DNA of 64,000 nt, from assembly GCF_938030755.1 (NCBI RefSeq), contig NZ_CALHIF010000040.1:31926-95925 (forward strand), written 5' to 3'. The notes below the pieces were generated by a model, which saw only the letters and a list, made by a program, of their open reading frames with translations, had not been told where the DNA came from and did not search any database. Below, in pieces: positions 1 to 9,004 of this stretch. Source of the DNA: an uncultured Granulicatella sp. (GTDB lineage: Bacteria; Bacillota; Bacilli; Lactobacillales; Aerococcaceae). Both the position numbers and the translations under genes were made by a program. Every line of letters starts with the position of its first letter. The stretch's first letter is position 1.

Positions 1-1
1 A

Positions 2-388
2 GGTGGTACGATTACAGGAGTTGGTCGTGCGTTAAAAGAAGTGAACAAAGACGTCAAAATTATCGGAGTTGAACCTGAAGAAGCTCCATTTATTTCTAAA
101 GGCCAAAAAGGAAAACACCGCATCCAAGGAATCTCTGCTGGTTTTGAACCAAGCATTATCGACCGCGAAGTCATCGACAGCTTTGAACTGGTGACAAGTG
201 ACGATGCCATCGAAACTGCGAAAAACTTAGCCTCCAAAGAAGGAATCCTTGCTGGTATTTCTTCTGGAGCCGCTGTAACTGCCGCTCTACGTGTGGCAAA
301 ACGCTTAGGAAAAGGCAAATCTGTTGTGGTTCTATTACCAGATACAGGTGAACGTTACCTTTCAACAGGAATTTTCGTCGAAGCGTAA
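2..388 (+). CDS. cysK: Cysteine synthase, C-terminal part (cut by window edge)
   Basis: Pyridoxal-phosphate enzyme making L-cysteine from O-acetylserine and sulfide in the cytoplasm. Only the last 128 codons are present, because the reading frame is already open at base 2. Visible are the glycine-rich GGTITGVGRAL loop, IIGVEPEEAP, GILAGISSGAA and the typical end VVLLPDTGERYLSTGIF, all characteristic of CysK. Its place next to hslO-ftsH-hpt-tilS matches the conserved Firmicute order ftsH-hslO-cysK, although here it is convergent with the following genes. A strong terminator follows 17 bases after the stop codon. Confidence 0.95.
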   Translation, partial: GGTITGVGRALKEVNKDVKIIGVEPEEAPFISKGQKGKHRIQGISAGFEPSIIDREVIDSFELVTSDDAIETAKNLASKEGILAGISSGAAVTAALRVAKRLGKGKSVVVLLPDTGERYLSTGIFVEA

Positions 389-405
389 TTCATTCTAAAT
401 AATAG

Positions 406-460
406 AAGAGTCTCAGAAACGAATCCAAAAGATTTCCATTTCGTATCTGAGACTCTTTTT
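406..460 (+). terminator. Intrinsic terminator after cysK
   Basis: Inverted repeat with arms AAGAGTCTCAGA and TCTGAGACTCTT (plus an inner AACGAA/TTCG pairing) followed by a run of five T on the + strand. Confidence 0.9.
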
Positions 461-540
461 GTATCAATTTTGATACGGTTCATTTTTGATACAACACAAC
501 TTTTCGATGTCACATTTTGTTACGTAACATTATTGTTACA
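461..540. promoter_or_regulatory. Cluster of palindromes between convergent genes
   Basis: Between the two facing terminators lie GTATCAA-tt-TTGATAC (461-476), a further TTTTGATAC half (484-492), the 12-bp palindrome TGTTACGTAACA (518-529) and a TTGTTACA half (533-540). They look like protein-binding sites but no gene start is nearby. Function unknown. Confidence 0.4.
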
Positions 541-551
541 CCAAGGTAAGA

Positions 552-590
552 CAAAAAACCACCTCGGAATGATTTCCGAGGTGGTTTCCC
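552..590 (-). terminator. Intrinsic terminator of the permease unit
   Basis: Arms AAACCACCTCGGAA and TTCCGAGGTGGTTT around a short loop. On the - strand the hairpin is followed by TTTTTTGT, just past the stop of the 603-1541 gene. Confidence 0.9.
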
Positions 591-602
591 TTTTAAATTC
601 GG

Positions 603-1541
603 TTAAGCTTCTTGTGTTTCAGCTTCTTTTTTGTTTCCAAATTTCTTAGCGATATAAGCCGTTAAAATTGGAGTTAAAATAGCTGTTACGATTACTGAAG
701 CTGTAATTTGAGTCGTTGCAGTTGCTTCGATTCCTTTGAACGTTGCATCTACTGCTGAAAGTGCAGCTGGCGTAGCGATAGCGCTGGCTGCCGTACTTGA
801 AATGGCAGCACCAGCAACCCCGTTCCCACCTGTTAAGCGGTCTGCTGAGATGGACGCAATACCCCCAACAAGTGTAGTAATCACCCCTAGTAAAATACCA
901 GGCAGACCCCCTTCAAGGATTTGGCCAAAGCTCATGTTAGCCCCTAAACAGAAACCAACAACGATAATAATGGCTGTAATCCCGTTTGAAAGAACCTTCT
1001 TCATGTATGGGAAAGCATTTCCTAACGCAATCCCTAACACAAGTGGTAAAACAGTTCCGACTAAGTTCCAAATCGAGATGTTTGCAAGGCCGGCACTACT
1101 TAATACGGCCATTGTTACCATTGGTCCAACACTTAATGTTGTAATCCCAACAGCCCCAGCATCGATTTCGTCCCCGTATACATCTACAATCCCCGCATAC
1201 ATGGCATTATTGGCTACTGAAATAGCACCGATAACGGCAACAGCACTAAGTCCGAGGAAGTTGTCGTTGAATACTTTTGCAACCAATAACCCTAAGACTA
1301 CAGATACCGCAATTTTCGCTAAAATAATCGCTGCTCCACGTCCAACGGCTTTTGGTGTGTTTTTAAGAGAAATGGTACCCCCGATAATGAAGAGGAATGC
1401 CCCAACAAGTGGTCCAGCACCTTTCACGATTGGAGTGGTAAATCCACCAATTTGTAATATTTGAGGGAAAAATGTATTTATCACACATCCAATAAACATT
1501 GGAATAATGATTGTATCCCCAGGAATTTTAATCTTTTTCAT
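603..1541 (-). CDS. kdgT: 2-keto-3-deoxygluconate permease family transporter
   Basis: About 312 residues of almost uninterrupted hydrophobic segments (roughly ten helices), of the KdgT family that imports 2-keto-3-deoxygluconate-like sugar acids by proton symport. Family-like features include the N-terminal KIPGDTIIIPMFIGCVINTFFP, the NNAMYAG segment near residue 115 and GGNGVAGAAISSTAASAIATP near residue 240. The ATG at 1541 is preferred over an in-frame GTG at 1550, because the AAGGA ribosome site would sit only 2 bases from the GTG. It lies 46 bases downstream of a short-chain dehydrogenase and very likely shares its transcript. No kdgK or kdgA is in view, so the true substrate is uncertain. 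Confidence 0.85.
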   Translation of the reverse strand: MKKIKIPGDTIIIPMFIGCVINTFFPQILQIGGFTTPIVKGAGPLVGAFLFIIGGTISLKNTPKAVGRGAAIILAKIAVSVVLGLLVAKVFNDNFLGLSAVAVIGAISVANNAMYAGIVDVYGDEIDAGAVGITTLSVGPMVTMAVLSSAGLANISIWNLVGTVLPLVLGIALGNAFPYMKKVLSNGITAIIIVVGFCLGANMSFGQILEGGLPGILLGVITTLVGGIASISADRLTGGNGVAGAAISSTAASAIATPAALSAVDATFKGIEATATTQITASVIVTAILTPILTAYIAKKFGNKKEAETQEA

Positions 1542-1587
1542 ACTGTTCACAATCCTTCTCTGATTTGGAATAAGAATCTAGCTAAAA

Positions 1588-2337
1588 TCAACCATCTAAT
1601 GTGATACCGCCATCGCAGTCACCGATTTCCCCTGTAACGAAGCTTGCAAGGTCGCTTGCAAAGAAGAGAATCATTTGCGCAATTTCAGTAGGTTCTGCAC
1701 GACGTCCAAGAGGAATCATGCTAATTACTTTTTGGCTCTTTTCTTTATCTTCTGATAATACGGTTGTCATATCTGTACGAGTGAATGAAGGACATACAGC
1801 GTTACATGCAATATTGTATTTACCGCCTTCTTTAGCAACGGCTTTTGTTAAACCATTTAAACCAGCTTTAGAAGAAGCATAAGCAGCAGTACCTAAAAGT
1901 CCACCCCCAAGTTTAGCAGCAACTGAAGATACGTTTACGATACGTCCACCTTTGTTTTCGATAAAGTGTGGGAAAATGGTGCTGATTGTTGAGAAGCATC
2001 CTGAAAGGTTGATGCGGATTGTTCTTTCCCATTCTTCGTATGTTAATTGGTCGAATGGTTTAGCACTAATAACTCCAGCGCAGTTCACTAAGATGTCTAC
2101 TTTGCGTTCTGCTAAAATTTCGTTCATGCTTTTTACGATAGATTCATGATTTCCTAAATCCATGTATTTGAAGCTTGTGTGTTCTGGTCCGAATTCTTCA
2201 ACGGTTTTGTTTGCTGCAGCTTCATTAATATCTGCAATCACAACATAACCACCGCCGTCAACGATACCACGAACGATTTCTTTACCAATACCATTTGCAC
2301 CACCAGTGACAATGGCAACTTTACCTGTGAAATCCAT
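1588..2337 (-). CDS. Short-chain dehydrogenase/reductase (KduD/FabG-like)
   Basis: A 249-residue classical SDR. The cofactor loop TGGANGIG is near residue 11, NCAG near residue 85, and the catalytic S...YASSK is around 140-157. The typical C-terminal ...GEIGDCDGGITLDG is also present. Family members oxidise or reduce sugar acids, polyols or acyl groups with NAD(P). Being co-directional with and directly upstream of a KdgT-type permease, a role in keto-deoxy-sugar or hexuronate metabolism (KduD-like 2-dehydro-3-deoxygluconate 5-dehydrogenase) is the best inference. Sequence alone does not separate it from other SDRs. The start is supported by AAAGGA upstream. Confidence 0.85.
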   Translation of the reverse strand: MDFTGKVAIVTGGANGIGKEIVRGIVDGGGYVVIADINEAAANKTVEEFGPEHTSFKYMDLGNHESIVKSMNEILAERKVDILVNCAGVISAKPFDQLTYEEWERTIRINLSGCFSTISTIFPHFIENKGGRIVNVSSVAAKLGGGLLGTAAYASSKAGLNGLTKAVAKEGGKYNIACNAVCPSFTRTDMTTVLSEDKEKSQKVISMIPLGRRAEPTEIAQMILFFASDLASFVTGEIGDCDGGITLDG

Positions 2338-2360
2338 AAAATCACGTCCTTTGATTTGAT

Positions 2361-2390
2361 ATGTTCATTCTATCACTAAATAATGAACAT
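2361..2390 (-). promoter_or_regulatory. Inverted-repeat operator upstream of the SDR/permease operon
   Basis: Perfect 9-bp arms ATGTTCATT and AATGAACAT separated by 12 bases, 24-53 bases upstream of the SDR start. A TAGAAT -10-like hexamer lies inside. Probable repressor site for the two-gene operon; the regulator is not in the window. Confidence 0.55.
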
Positions 2391-2496
2391 TCGACTCTTT
2401 TTATGGTTATCATTTGTTAACTTTTTAACTTGTTTGTGGCCGAATTAATGTTCCTATAGCAGATCTAAACCCGCAGTATCAAAAGATTTCTACACA

Positions 2497-2533
2497 ACAA
2501 AACAGCCTACGAAAAAATCGTAGACTGTTTTGT
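2497..2533 (-). terminator. Terminator of the three-paralogue operon
   Basis: Arms ACAAAACAGCCTACGA and TCGTAGACTGTTTTGT (one mismatch), followed on the - strand by a T-rich stretch. It lies 26 bases past the stop of the 2559-3524 gene. Confidence 0.8.
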
Positions 2534-2558
2534 GTACCATAAAAAATATTTTATTTTT

Positions 2559-3524
2559 TTAAAATTGAATATACACATTATATGAGCAAATTTCTCTTAA
2601 ATAATGGACTAAATCAATGACATTGTCCTGTAAATTACCAAGAGGAACTTTTTCTACTGGCTTACGGCCTTCATTGAAGAACGAAAATTCATATTTCGCG
2701 CCCCATTTTGATTTTTGACGAATTACGGATGCACTGACCGCTTTTTCTAAGTCTACTACCCTGAACTCCGTCCCAAAAGAAACCAAAATTCCATCTTTGA
2801 CAAGTACCCCAAGTTGATTATCAAGATACTCCGCATCATCCAATAAACGTTTCATATCGTCTTGATAGTCAGGGAACAGCTCATCAAAACGAGCATAGTG
2901 TTTTTTTATTTGACGAACGCGAACGATTTGCCACACCAATACAATGACAAAAATCACGATTACCACCATTAATATCACGATGTCGAAAAATCTATCTGCA
3001 TTATTCGTAATGGTTAAATAATGGGTTTTGTCCAATTTATCGAGAGTCGCCTGCACCGAAAGTGGACTCAGTTTGAATTTTTCTTCAAATTTTTCCTTCA
3101 CTTCTTGCGTAATATTTGTTTTGACGCTAGATCTCCCTTTTTTCTCTTTCTCATTAACTACACGGATATTCAAGTAGAAGTCAGATGTGGCGAGCGCGTT
3201 CGTTTTATCCGGAAGCGCCTCTTTAAACTCTAGAATTTGTTTAATTTCAGAAGTCTCTGTTTTTAAGAACGACACTCCATAATTATGTTTCACTAAATAA
3301 TATGCTTCATTGTCTATCTTTAGCGGGCTTGGGTCAATATCTAATACTTTAATCGAACTAGACGATGAATCTTTTTCCATTTCATAAATGATTCCATGTT
3401 CGTATAATTCACGTCCACTCATAAAGCCAAACGAAACAACAATCCCCACCATTGCCACTATTAATCCTAACAGGACAGTGAGAATCCAGCTTCCCCATGT
3501 TCGTCTTAAAATTCCTTTATGCAT
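2559..3524 (-). CDS. Membrane protein of unknown function, paralogue 1 of 3
   Basis: 321 residues. It starts MHKG(I)xRRT, has one N-terminal membrane helix (about 15-36), an extracytoplasmic region with DxxPLxxDxxxYYLVKHxxGV (about 64-84), a second helix near 180-203, and a cytoplasmic domain starting around FDELFPDY. That domain contains VLVKDGILVSFGTEFRVVDL. The same layout and motifs recur in the next gene (3588-4553), and the cytoplasmic half recurs in 4563-5156, so the three arose by tandem duplication. I do not recognise a named family. The start has an AGAGGGGT site. Confidence 0.75.
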   Translation of the reverse strand: MHKGILRRTWGSWILTVLLGLIVAMVGIVVSFGFMSGRELYEHGIIYEMEKDSSSSSIKVLDIDPSPLKIDNEAYYLVKHNYGVSFLKTETSEIKQILEFKEALPDKTNALATSDFYLNIRVVNEKEKKGRSSVKTNITQEVKEKFEEKFKLSPLSVQATLDKLDKTHYLTITNNADRFFDIVILMVVIVIFVIVLVWQIVRVRQIKKHYARFDELFPDYQDDMKRLLDDAEYLDNQLGVLVKDGILVSFGTEFRVVDLEKAVSASVIRQKSKWGAKYEFSFFNEGRKPVEKVPLGNLQDNVIDLVHYLREICSYNVYIQF

Positions 3525-3587
3525 CTCGACCCCTCTTACTTTCTATTGAAATTTTTAACTCATCTTCTTTGAACCGCATATCCACTA

Positions 3588-4553
3588 CTATTGAAACAAT
3601 ATCGATATTTTGGTTCCTTCTTTTTCATTCAAATACTCCACTAATTGGCGAACATCTTCTAGACGATTCTTCAATTGAATGGTTACTTTCTTATTCCCTC
3701 TAAATCCAAAATCGATGGCATAGGCAACACTGCTTTTTGCCAATTGGCGACGAACTTCAACATTTCGTACTTCACGTAATCTAATTATTCTAAAATCGTT
3801 ATTATAGCAAACTAATTTATGATCCTTCACTAGTACTTTTAGAATAGGATTATGAAAATCTGCATCCATTGGTAAAGCCTTCATATTTAGTGCGTATCGT
3901 GGAAACTCTTTATCAAACGCTTCGTATTCTACCTTCAATGTACGCACTCGTCTATACGCAACGTAAAAGAAGACTACCGCTAATAGAAATACAAAGAGTG
4001 TAACCCCCGTCTCCAACAATCGATTTGTAAATGATGTCAACGTTAAATAATGGAGGAAGTCCAGCGGTATAGATTCTCTGGTAGCCAAGAGAGTCCCCTT
4101 CTGATATTGGTTTATAATAGCTTCCATCAATGCTCGCGGTATATGGACGGTCTTACTCCCTCTACGCCCCTTTGTTACTGCTGGCGTTACTCGAACATTT
4201 AAATAAATATTCGCCTCTTTTAAAGGCTCCCATCCATTCGGATTTTCTTTCTTCAAATCGAGTAATTGTTGAATGTCTTTGGCAGACGCTTGAAGTGGCG
4301 TAACCCCATTTTCATGCTTTACTAAATAATAATCGTTTCCATCATAAGTGAGGGGCTCTGAGTCTATATCCAACGCACGAATCGCAACGGAGGTTCCCGC
4401 ATCATTCAAATGATAAATATCTCCAGCCTTATAGAGCGCCTCTCCTTGCATGTATCCTTTCACGGTTCCAAAAAGAAAGAAAATCCCTATCAGGCTCAAA
4501 AATAGAGCTGAGCCCCAAAGAAATATCGTTCTTCGTACATATCCTTTATGCAC
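3588..4553 (-). CDS. Membrane protein of unknown function, paralogue 2 of 3
   Basis: 321 residues, the same length and topology as its downstream neighbour. MHKGYVRRT start, helix at about 12-32, YDGNDYYLVKHENGV in the outer region, LDFLHYLTLTSFTNRLLE before the second helix, then FDKEFPRY and VLVKDHKLVCYNNDFRIIRL in the cytoplasmic domain. The GTG start is chosen because AGGA lies 7 bases upstream. It begins only 9 bases after the preceding gene and is followed by 63 bases before paralogue 1, so one operon is likely. Function unknown. Confidence 0.75.
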   Translation of the reverse strand: MHKGYVRRTIFLWGSALFLSLIGIFFLFGTVKGYMQGEALYKAGDIYHLNDAGTSVAIRALDIDSEPLTYDGNDYYLVKHENGVTPLQASAKDIQQLLDLKKENPNGWEPLKEANIYLNVRVTPAVTKGRRGSKTVHIPRALMEAIINQYQKGTLLATRESIPLDFLHYLTLTSFTNRLLETGVTLFVFLLAVVFFYVAYRRVRTLKVEYEAFDKEFPRYALNMKALPMDADFHNPILKVLVKDHKLVCYNNDFRIIRLREVRNVEVRRQLAKSSVAYAIDFGFRGNKKVTIQLKNRLEDVRQLVEYLNEKEGTKISILFQ

Positions 4554-4562
4554 CTTTATTTC

Positions 4563-5156
4563 CTACTTTCTATTGTTATTTTTCCAATCGTCCTTAATCT
4601 TAACTGGGACGAAGTAATTCACTTTTCGAACAAGACGATACTTGTCTTCTAGTGTCTTTCCATACGTATTTGGAACAAAAGCAAGTCTTCTTGTCTTAAA
4701 CGTAAACTTGATTCCATAATACACACGGCGACCTGTACTCGTACGATATAGATGAATTTCTTTTAATTCTTTTAGCGGAATCACTGTAAAATGACTTCCG
4801 TAAAAGATGAGCACTTCTTTTACGATCATCGCTTCGAATTTTTCATCGACATAGTCTGCTTTTTCTTTAGAATCTTTTTGTTCCCATTCGTTATTCGGGA
4901 AGAGTGCATCTAATTTCTTAAATGCGAAATAATATCTCACAGATAAACCAATGACTTGACCTAGCATCAGGAGCACAATTGCGAGCATCACTAGTTGCAA
5001 TAAGAGAATCGGATGACTCCAAACGTCTACATCTCGGTAAAAATTAAATTGTTCGAATGTTTTAAAATCAAGCATTAGAGCCACTGCCAAAAGTGCGATA
5101 CTCCCCACAAATAACAATAAATAACCTTTCATTCGAGCAAAAATTCGTTTAATCAT
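4563..5156 (-). CDS. Membrane protein of unknown function, short paralogue 3 of 3
   Basis: 197 residues with two N-terminal helices (about 12-31 and 50-73). The cytoplasmic domain resembles the C-terminal halves of the next two genes: ALFPNNEW, then MIVKEVLIFYGSHFTVIPL in place of VLVKDxxLVxxxxxFRIIxL. The extracytoplasmic domain of the long paralogues is missing, so this may be the ancestral or a reduced form. First gene of the operon, with a good GAGGT ribosome site. Confidence 0.75.
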   Translation of the reverse strand: MIKRIFARMKGYLLLFVGSIALLAVALMLDFKTFEQFNFYRDVDVWSHPILLLQLVMLAIVLLMLGQVIGLSVRYYFAFKKLDALFPNNEWEQKDSKEKADYVDEKFEAMIVKEVLIFYGSHFTVIPLKELKEIHLYRTSTGRRVYYGIKFTFKTRRLAFVPNTYGKTLEDKYRLVRKVNYFVPVKIKDDWKNNNRK

Positions 5157-5184
5157 CTATATACCTCGTCCGTATTATGTATGT

Positions 5185-5213
5185 ATTATACTGAGTTTTT
5201 CTTTATTTGTATA
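5185..5213 (-). promoter_or_regulatory. Promoter of the three-paralogue operon
   Basis: On the - strand a TATACA -35 and a perfect TATAAT -10 are separated by 17 bases, about 30 bases upstream of the first gene. Confidence 0.65.
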
Positions 5214-5232
5214 GCTTTAACGGCTGAAAACA

Positions 5233-5271
5233 CAAAAAGAGTGAGAAGAAATGGAATCACCCCTTCTCACT
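5233..5271 (-). terminator. Terminator after hslO
   Basis: Arms AGTGAGAAG and CTTCTCACT. The - strand continues CTTTTTGTG. Confidence 0.8.
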
Positions 5272-5288
5272 TTCTTACACCTTAACGA

Positions 5289-6191
5289 TTAAGCGTCTGC
5301 CGCTTCGCGTTTGGCATTAATTTCATCGATTAACCCTTGTAATTCTGCTTCATCAAAATGATATTTCTCGCCACAGAAATGACATACCACTTCTGCACCG
5401 TGATCTTCGTCAATCAAGTGTTGTAAATCATCTACCCCAATCGACATCAATCCTGCACTGAAACGTTCACGCGTACAGCCGCAATGAAACTTCACAGGCA
5501 TTTCTTCTAATTCACGAATGTTTTCCGAACCTAATAATCGATTTAAAATATCGCGCGGTTGTTCTTGTTGGTCAATTAATTTTGAAACCATTGGAATTTC
5601 GTTAATACGACGTTCGATTTCTGAAATCGTCGCTTCGCTAGCTCCTGGCAATAATTGAATCATAAAGCCACCTGCTGCACGTACCGTTTCATCTGGATTT
5701 ACAAGAACCGATACCCCAACAGCTCCATTAACTTGCTCTGAAACTGCTAAGTAATACGTAAAGTCCATTCCGAGCTCCCCGTCCACGATGGGCACTTGGC
5801 CTGAGAATGGTTCTCTCATATTTAAGTCTTTGATAACGGTAATCGTTCCGTTTGTTCCAACGACACCACGGACATCTAATTTTCCTTTGTCGTTTAAGTC
5901 AAGGCTGACATGAGGATTTGTGATATAACCACGCATTTCCCCACGACCGTTTGCATCAGCCATGATTTTTCCACCGGGGCCATCCCCATTCACTTGAACC
6001 GTGATGCGTTCGTCACCTTTTAAGCTACTTGCTAATAATTGCGTTCCGATAATCGTACGTCCAAGCGCTGCTGTAGCAGAACTCCAAGTGTCGTGTCTGC
6101 GTTGGGCCTCTGCAATTGCATCTGTTGCTACCATAGCAACGGCTTTAACCTCATCATTGAATGCTAATACTTTTAATAATGAATCTGCCAT
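5289..6191 (-). CDS. hslO: Hsp33 redox-regulated chaperone
   Basis: 300-residue cytoplasmic holdase chaperone that is switched on by oxidation. The C-terminal zinc module is intact: HCGC near residue 236 and CHFCG near residue 268, the CxC...CxxC pattern that binds zinc when reduced. The N-terminal domain shows the family stretch GDERITVQVNGDGPGGKIMADANG. The start is supported by AAAGGAG. It follows ftsH by 63 bases with a hairpin between, the order seen in many Firmicutes. Confidence 0.97.
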   Translation of the reverse strand: MADSLLKVLAFNDEVKAVAMVATDAIAEAQRRHDTWSSATAALGRTIIGTQLLASSLKGDERITVQVNGDGPGGKIMADANGRGEMRGYITNPHVSLDLNDKGKLDVRGVVGTNGTITVIKDLNMREPFSGQVPIVDGELGMDFTYYLAVSEQVNGAVGVSVLVNPDETVRAAGGFMIQLLPGASEATISEIERRINEIPMVSKLIDQQEQPRDILNRLLGSENIRELEEMPVKFHCGCTRERFSAGLMSIGVDDLQHLIDEDHGAEVVCHFCGEKYHFDEAELQGLIDEINAKREAADA

Positions 6192-6204
6192 TTGTTTCTC
6201 CTTT

Positions 6205-6241
6205 TTTAAAAGAAAAGAGCTGTGACAACAGCCTCAGCTCT
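6205..6241 (-). terminator. Hairpin/terminator between ftsH and hslO
   Basis: Arms AGAGCTG and CAGCTCT. On the - strand it is followed by TTTTCTTTT. It may end most ftsH transcripts or partly attenuate hslO. Confidence 0.6.
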
Positions 6242-6254
6242 CTTTCTCTTTCTA

Positions 6255-8360
6255 TTATTCGTCTTTGTTTTCACTCTCAAGTTTGCTTGGAGCTGGCGTA
6301 ACATCTGCTACTTCCACTTCCTCGTCCTCTTTGGGATTTTCTTTACCTTCCGCTTGTTCAGCATCACGTTTTGCTAAGGCTTTTTTTGTTTCTTCAAAAC
6401 TTGCCGCTTCTGATTCGCTTGGATATTCATCTTCCACGATGGTAGCTGGCATTTCACCTGTTTCAAAAAGTGATTTGATTGTACGTTCGTCTAACGTTTC
6501 TAATTCTAGAAGTTTTTGAGCAATTAATTCTAATTGGTCTTTATGTTCTTCTAAAATTTGAAGAGCTTTTTCATGCGCTTCTTTCATGATACGACGTACC
6601 GCATTGTCAATTTCAAAGGCCACTTGATCTGAGTAAGCTTTTGTTTGACCATAGTCGCGTCCGATAAATACTTGATGATTTCCTTCGTATTGAACAGTTC
6701 CTAATTCATCCACCATTCCGTACTCTGTAATCATGCTACGAACGATAGCTGTTGCTTGTTCAAAGTCGTTACTTGCTCCGGTAGTCTTCACACCAAAGAT
6801 AAACTCTTCAGCAGCACGACCACCAAGAAGTCCAACTACTTGTTCGAATAATTCTTCTTTTGTCATTAAGAAACGATCTTCTTTTGGAAGCATAATCGCA
6901 TACCCGCCAGCGCGTCCACGAGGGACAATCGTTACTTTATGAACCACACGAGCATCGCTTAAAACCATACCCACAATGGTATGTCCTGCTTCATGGTAAG
7001 CCACCATTTCGCGCTCTTTCTTGCTGATCGCACGATCTTTTTTCGCAGGACCTGCAATCACACGGTCATGTGCTTCATCCACGTCTAATGCGTCGATGGC
7101 TGTTTTATCACGACGAGCGGCCACTAAAGCTGCTTCGTTTAATAAGTTTTCAAGTTCTGCCCCAGAGAATCCTGGAGTTTGCTGCGCAATCACTTTTAAG
7201 TCCACGTCTTTTGCAAGCTTCTTATTGCGTGCGTGTACTTTCAGAATCGCTTCACGGCCTTTCACGTCTGGACGACCTACTAAAATTTGGCGGTCAAAAC
7301 GTCCTGGACGAAGTAAGGCTGGGTCTAATACGTCTGAACGGTTTGTTGCGGCAATCACGATGATTCCCTCTGTTCCTTCGAACCCGTCCATTTCAACGAG
7401 CAATTGGTTTAATGTTTGTTCACGTTCGTCGTGTCCGCCACCCATTCCGGCACCACGTTGACGACCAACGGCATCGATTTCATCGATAAAGATAATTGCT
7501 GGAGCATTTTTCTTCGCGTTTTCGAATAAGTCACGAACACGGCTTGCTCCAACCCCTACAAACATTTCTACGAATTCAGAACCTGAAATCGAGAAGAACG
7601 GTACATTTGCTTCACCGGCAACGGCTTTGGCAAGAAGGGTTTTCCCTGTTCCTGGAGGGCCCTCAAGAAGTACCCCTGCAGGAATACGAGCACCAAGCGC
7701 TGTAAATTTACGTGGGTCTTTTAAGAATTCAACCACTTCTACAAGCTCTTGTTTTTCTTCTTCGGCACCGGCTACATCAGAGAAGCGCACTTTTACGTTT
7801 TGTTTCTTCTGATTGGTTGCACGACTCTTACCAAAGTTCATCGGATTGTTACGTCCGCCTTGGCCACCTTGACTCATAAACATGCTATACAGCAAGAAGC
7901 CCAAGATTCCCAGCGGAATAACCACTTGGATCAGTGCTGCAATCCATACTCCTGTAGAACTTTCTGGTAAAGATTCCACTTTTGTATCTTTTGATTGAGC
8001 AGCTTCATTAATTTCTTTTATAGTAGAGTCATTTGGCAATACTGTTGTTTTGAATTGTGTACTCTTTGTAGAACGATTATCAAAAATCGATAATCCTTTT
8101 TGATTTTTAGCTTCTTCGGTAGTTTGCTCCTTAGGATCTGTATATTCCCCAGTAATCGTATAGACAGAGTTTGAATATTGCATTTTTAATTCTTTAATTT
8201 CGCCTTTTTTCAAACTTTGCATAAATTCTGTATAAGAAATATCTGCTACAGGGCCTTTCGAATTACCATTGAACATTCCTACAAAAATGACAATCGCACC
8301 GAAAATAAGCATATATAGTAAACTTGATCTAAAAATTGATCGATTTTTATTTGTATTCAT
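6255..8360 (-). CDS. ftsH: ATP-dependent zinc metalloprotease FtsH
   Basis: 701-residue membrane protease that extracts and degrades misfolded or regulatory membrane proteins. Helices are at about 13-30 and 138-160 with an external domain between. The AAA module has Walker A GPPGTGKT (234-241), Walker B IIFIDEID, and SRH residues in [19 protein letters not shown]. The catalytic zinc site HEAGH is at 456-460. An acidic, low-complexity C-terminal tail rich in E and K (about 645-701) is longer than in B. subtilis. GAGGAGG precedes the start. It sits directly after hpt, as in other Firmicutes. Confidence 0.98.
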   Translation of the reverse strand: MNTNKNRSIFRSSLLYMLIFGAIVIFVGMFNGNSKGPVADISYTEFMQSLKKGEIKELKMQYSNSVYTITGEYTDPKEQTTEEAKNQKGLSIFDNRSTKSTQFKTTVLPNDSTIKEINEAAQSKDTKVESLPESSTGVWIAALIQVVIPLGILGFLLYSMFMSQGGQGGRNNPMNFGKSRATNQKKQNVKVRFSDVAGAEEEKQELVEVVEFLKDPRKFTALGARIPAGVLLEGPPGTGKTLLAKAVAGEANVPFFSISGSEFVEMFVGVGASRVRDLFENAKKNAPAIIFIDEIDAVGRQRGAGMGGGHDEREQTLNQLLVEMDGFEGTEGIIVIAATNRSDVLDPALLRPGRFDRQILVGRPDVKGREAILKVHARNKKLAKDVDLKVIAQQTPGFSGAELENLLNEAALVAARRDKTAIDALDVDEAHDRVIAGPAKKDRAISKKEREMVAYHEAGHTIVGMVLSDARVVHKVTIVPRGRAGGYAIMLPKEDRFLMTKEELFEQVVGLLGGRAAEEFIFGVKTTGASNDFEQATAIVRSMITEYGMVDELGTVQYEGNHQVFIGRDYGQTKAYSDQVAFEIDNAVRRIMKEAHEKALQILEEHKDQLELIAQKLLELETLDERTIKSLFETGEMPATIVEDEYPSESEAASFEETKKALAKRDAEQAEGKENPKEDEEVEVADVTPAPSKLESENKDE

Positions 8361-8461
8361 TGGACCTCCTCATCTTCTTAAAAAAGAAGAACGATAGTAT
8401 TCTTAACTACCGCTCTATCATAACATATTTGACTTTTATTGACGAATAGTTTAACTCATTC

Positions 8462-9004
8462 TTAATTTTCGTAGAATTCTGATTTCAATACGCCGATACA
8501 AGGGAGATTACGATAAAATTGTTTGAAGTCCAATCCATAACCTACAACAAACTTATTAGGAACTTCAATTCCAACATAATCTGCTTCGATGGCTTCTTCA
8601 CGACGTTCAGGTTTATCTAATAAAGTCACCACTTTTACGCTTGCTGCTTGGCGATGTTTTAATAATTCAACCACGTGTTTTAAAGTACGGCCCGTGTCGA
8701 TAATATCTTCCACGATAATCACATGGCGATCTTTAACGCTTTGACCTAGGTCTTTTAAAATACGAACCTCACCACTTGACTCAAATTCATTTCCATAACT
8801 AGATACATCCATGAAATCAATTTCTAAGTTACAGTCCATCGCACGAACTAAATCTGCCATAAAGAAAATAGCACCCTTAAGAATACAAATGACTAACGGA
8901 TCTTTCCCACGGTAATCTTCCGCTAAAGTAGCACCTAATTTCTTGATTGTTTCTTGTAATTGTTCTTCTGATACTAAAATTTCTGACATATCATTTTTTA
9001 ACAT
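8462..9004 (-). CDS. hpt: Hypoxanthine phosphoribosyltransferase
   Basis: Purine-salvage enzyme converting hypoxanthine (and guanine) plus PRPP to nucleotides. 180 residues with the PRPP loop [13 protein letters not shown] (EDIIDTG at 99-105) and [12 protein letters not shown]. The ATG at 9004 is chosen over one at 8989 because GAGGTG lies 6 bases upstream of the former and nothing precedes the latter. It overlaps the end of tilS by 14 bases, implying translational coupling; tilS-hpt is a near-universal Firmicute pair. Confidence 0.96.
   Translation of the reverse strand: MLKNDMSEILVSEEQLQETIKKLGATLAEDYRGKDPLVICILKGAIFFMADLVRAMDCNLEIDFMDVSSYGNEFESSGEVRILKDLGQSVKDRHVIIVEDIIDTGRTLKHVVELLKHRQAASVKVVTLLDKPERREEAIEADYVGIEVPNKFVVGYGLDFKQFYRNLPCIGVLKSEFYEN

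Noticed and set aside
736..1464. Long open frame on the + strand (242 codons)
   Set aside because: It is antisense to the clear KdgT membrane protein, has low-complexity Pro/Thr/Ile-rich composition and no ribosome site.
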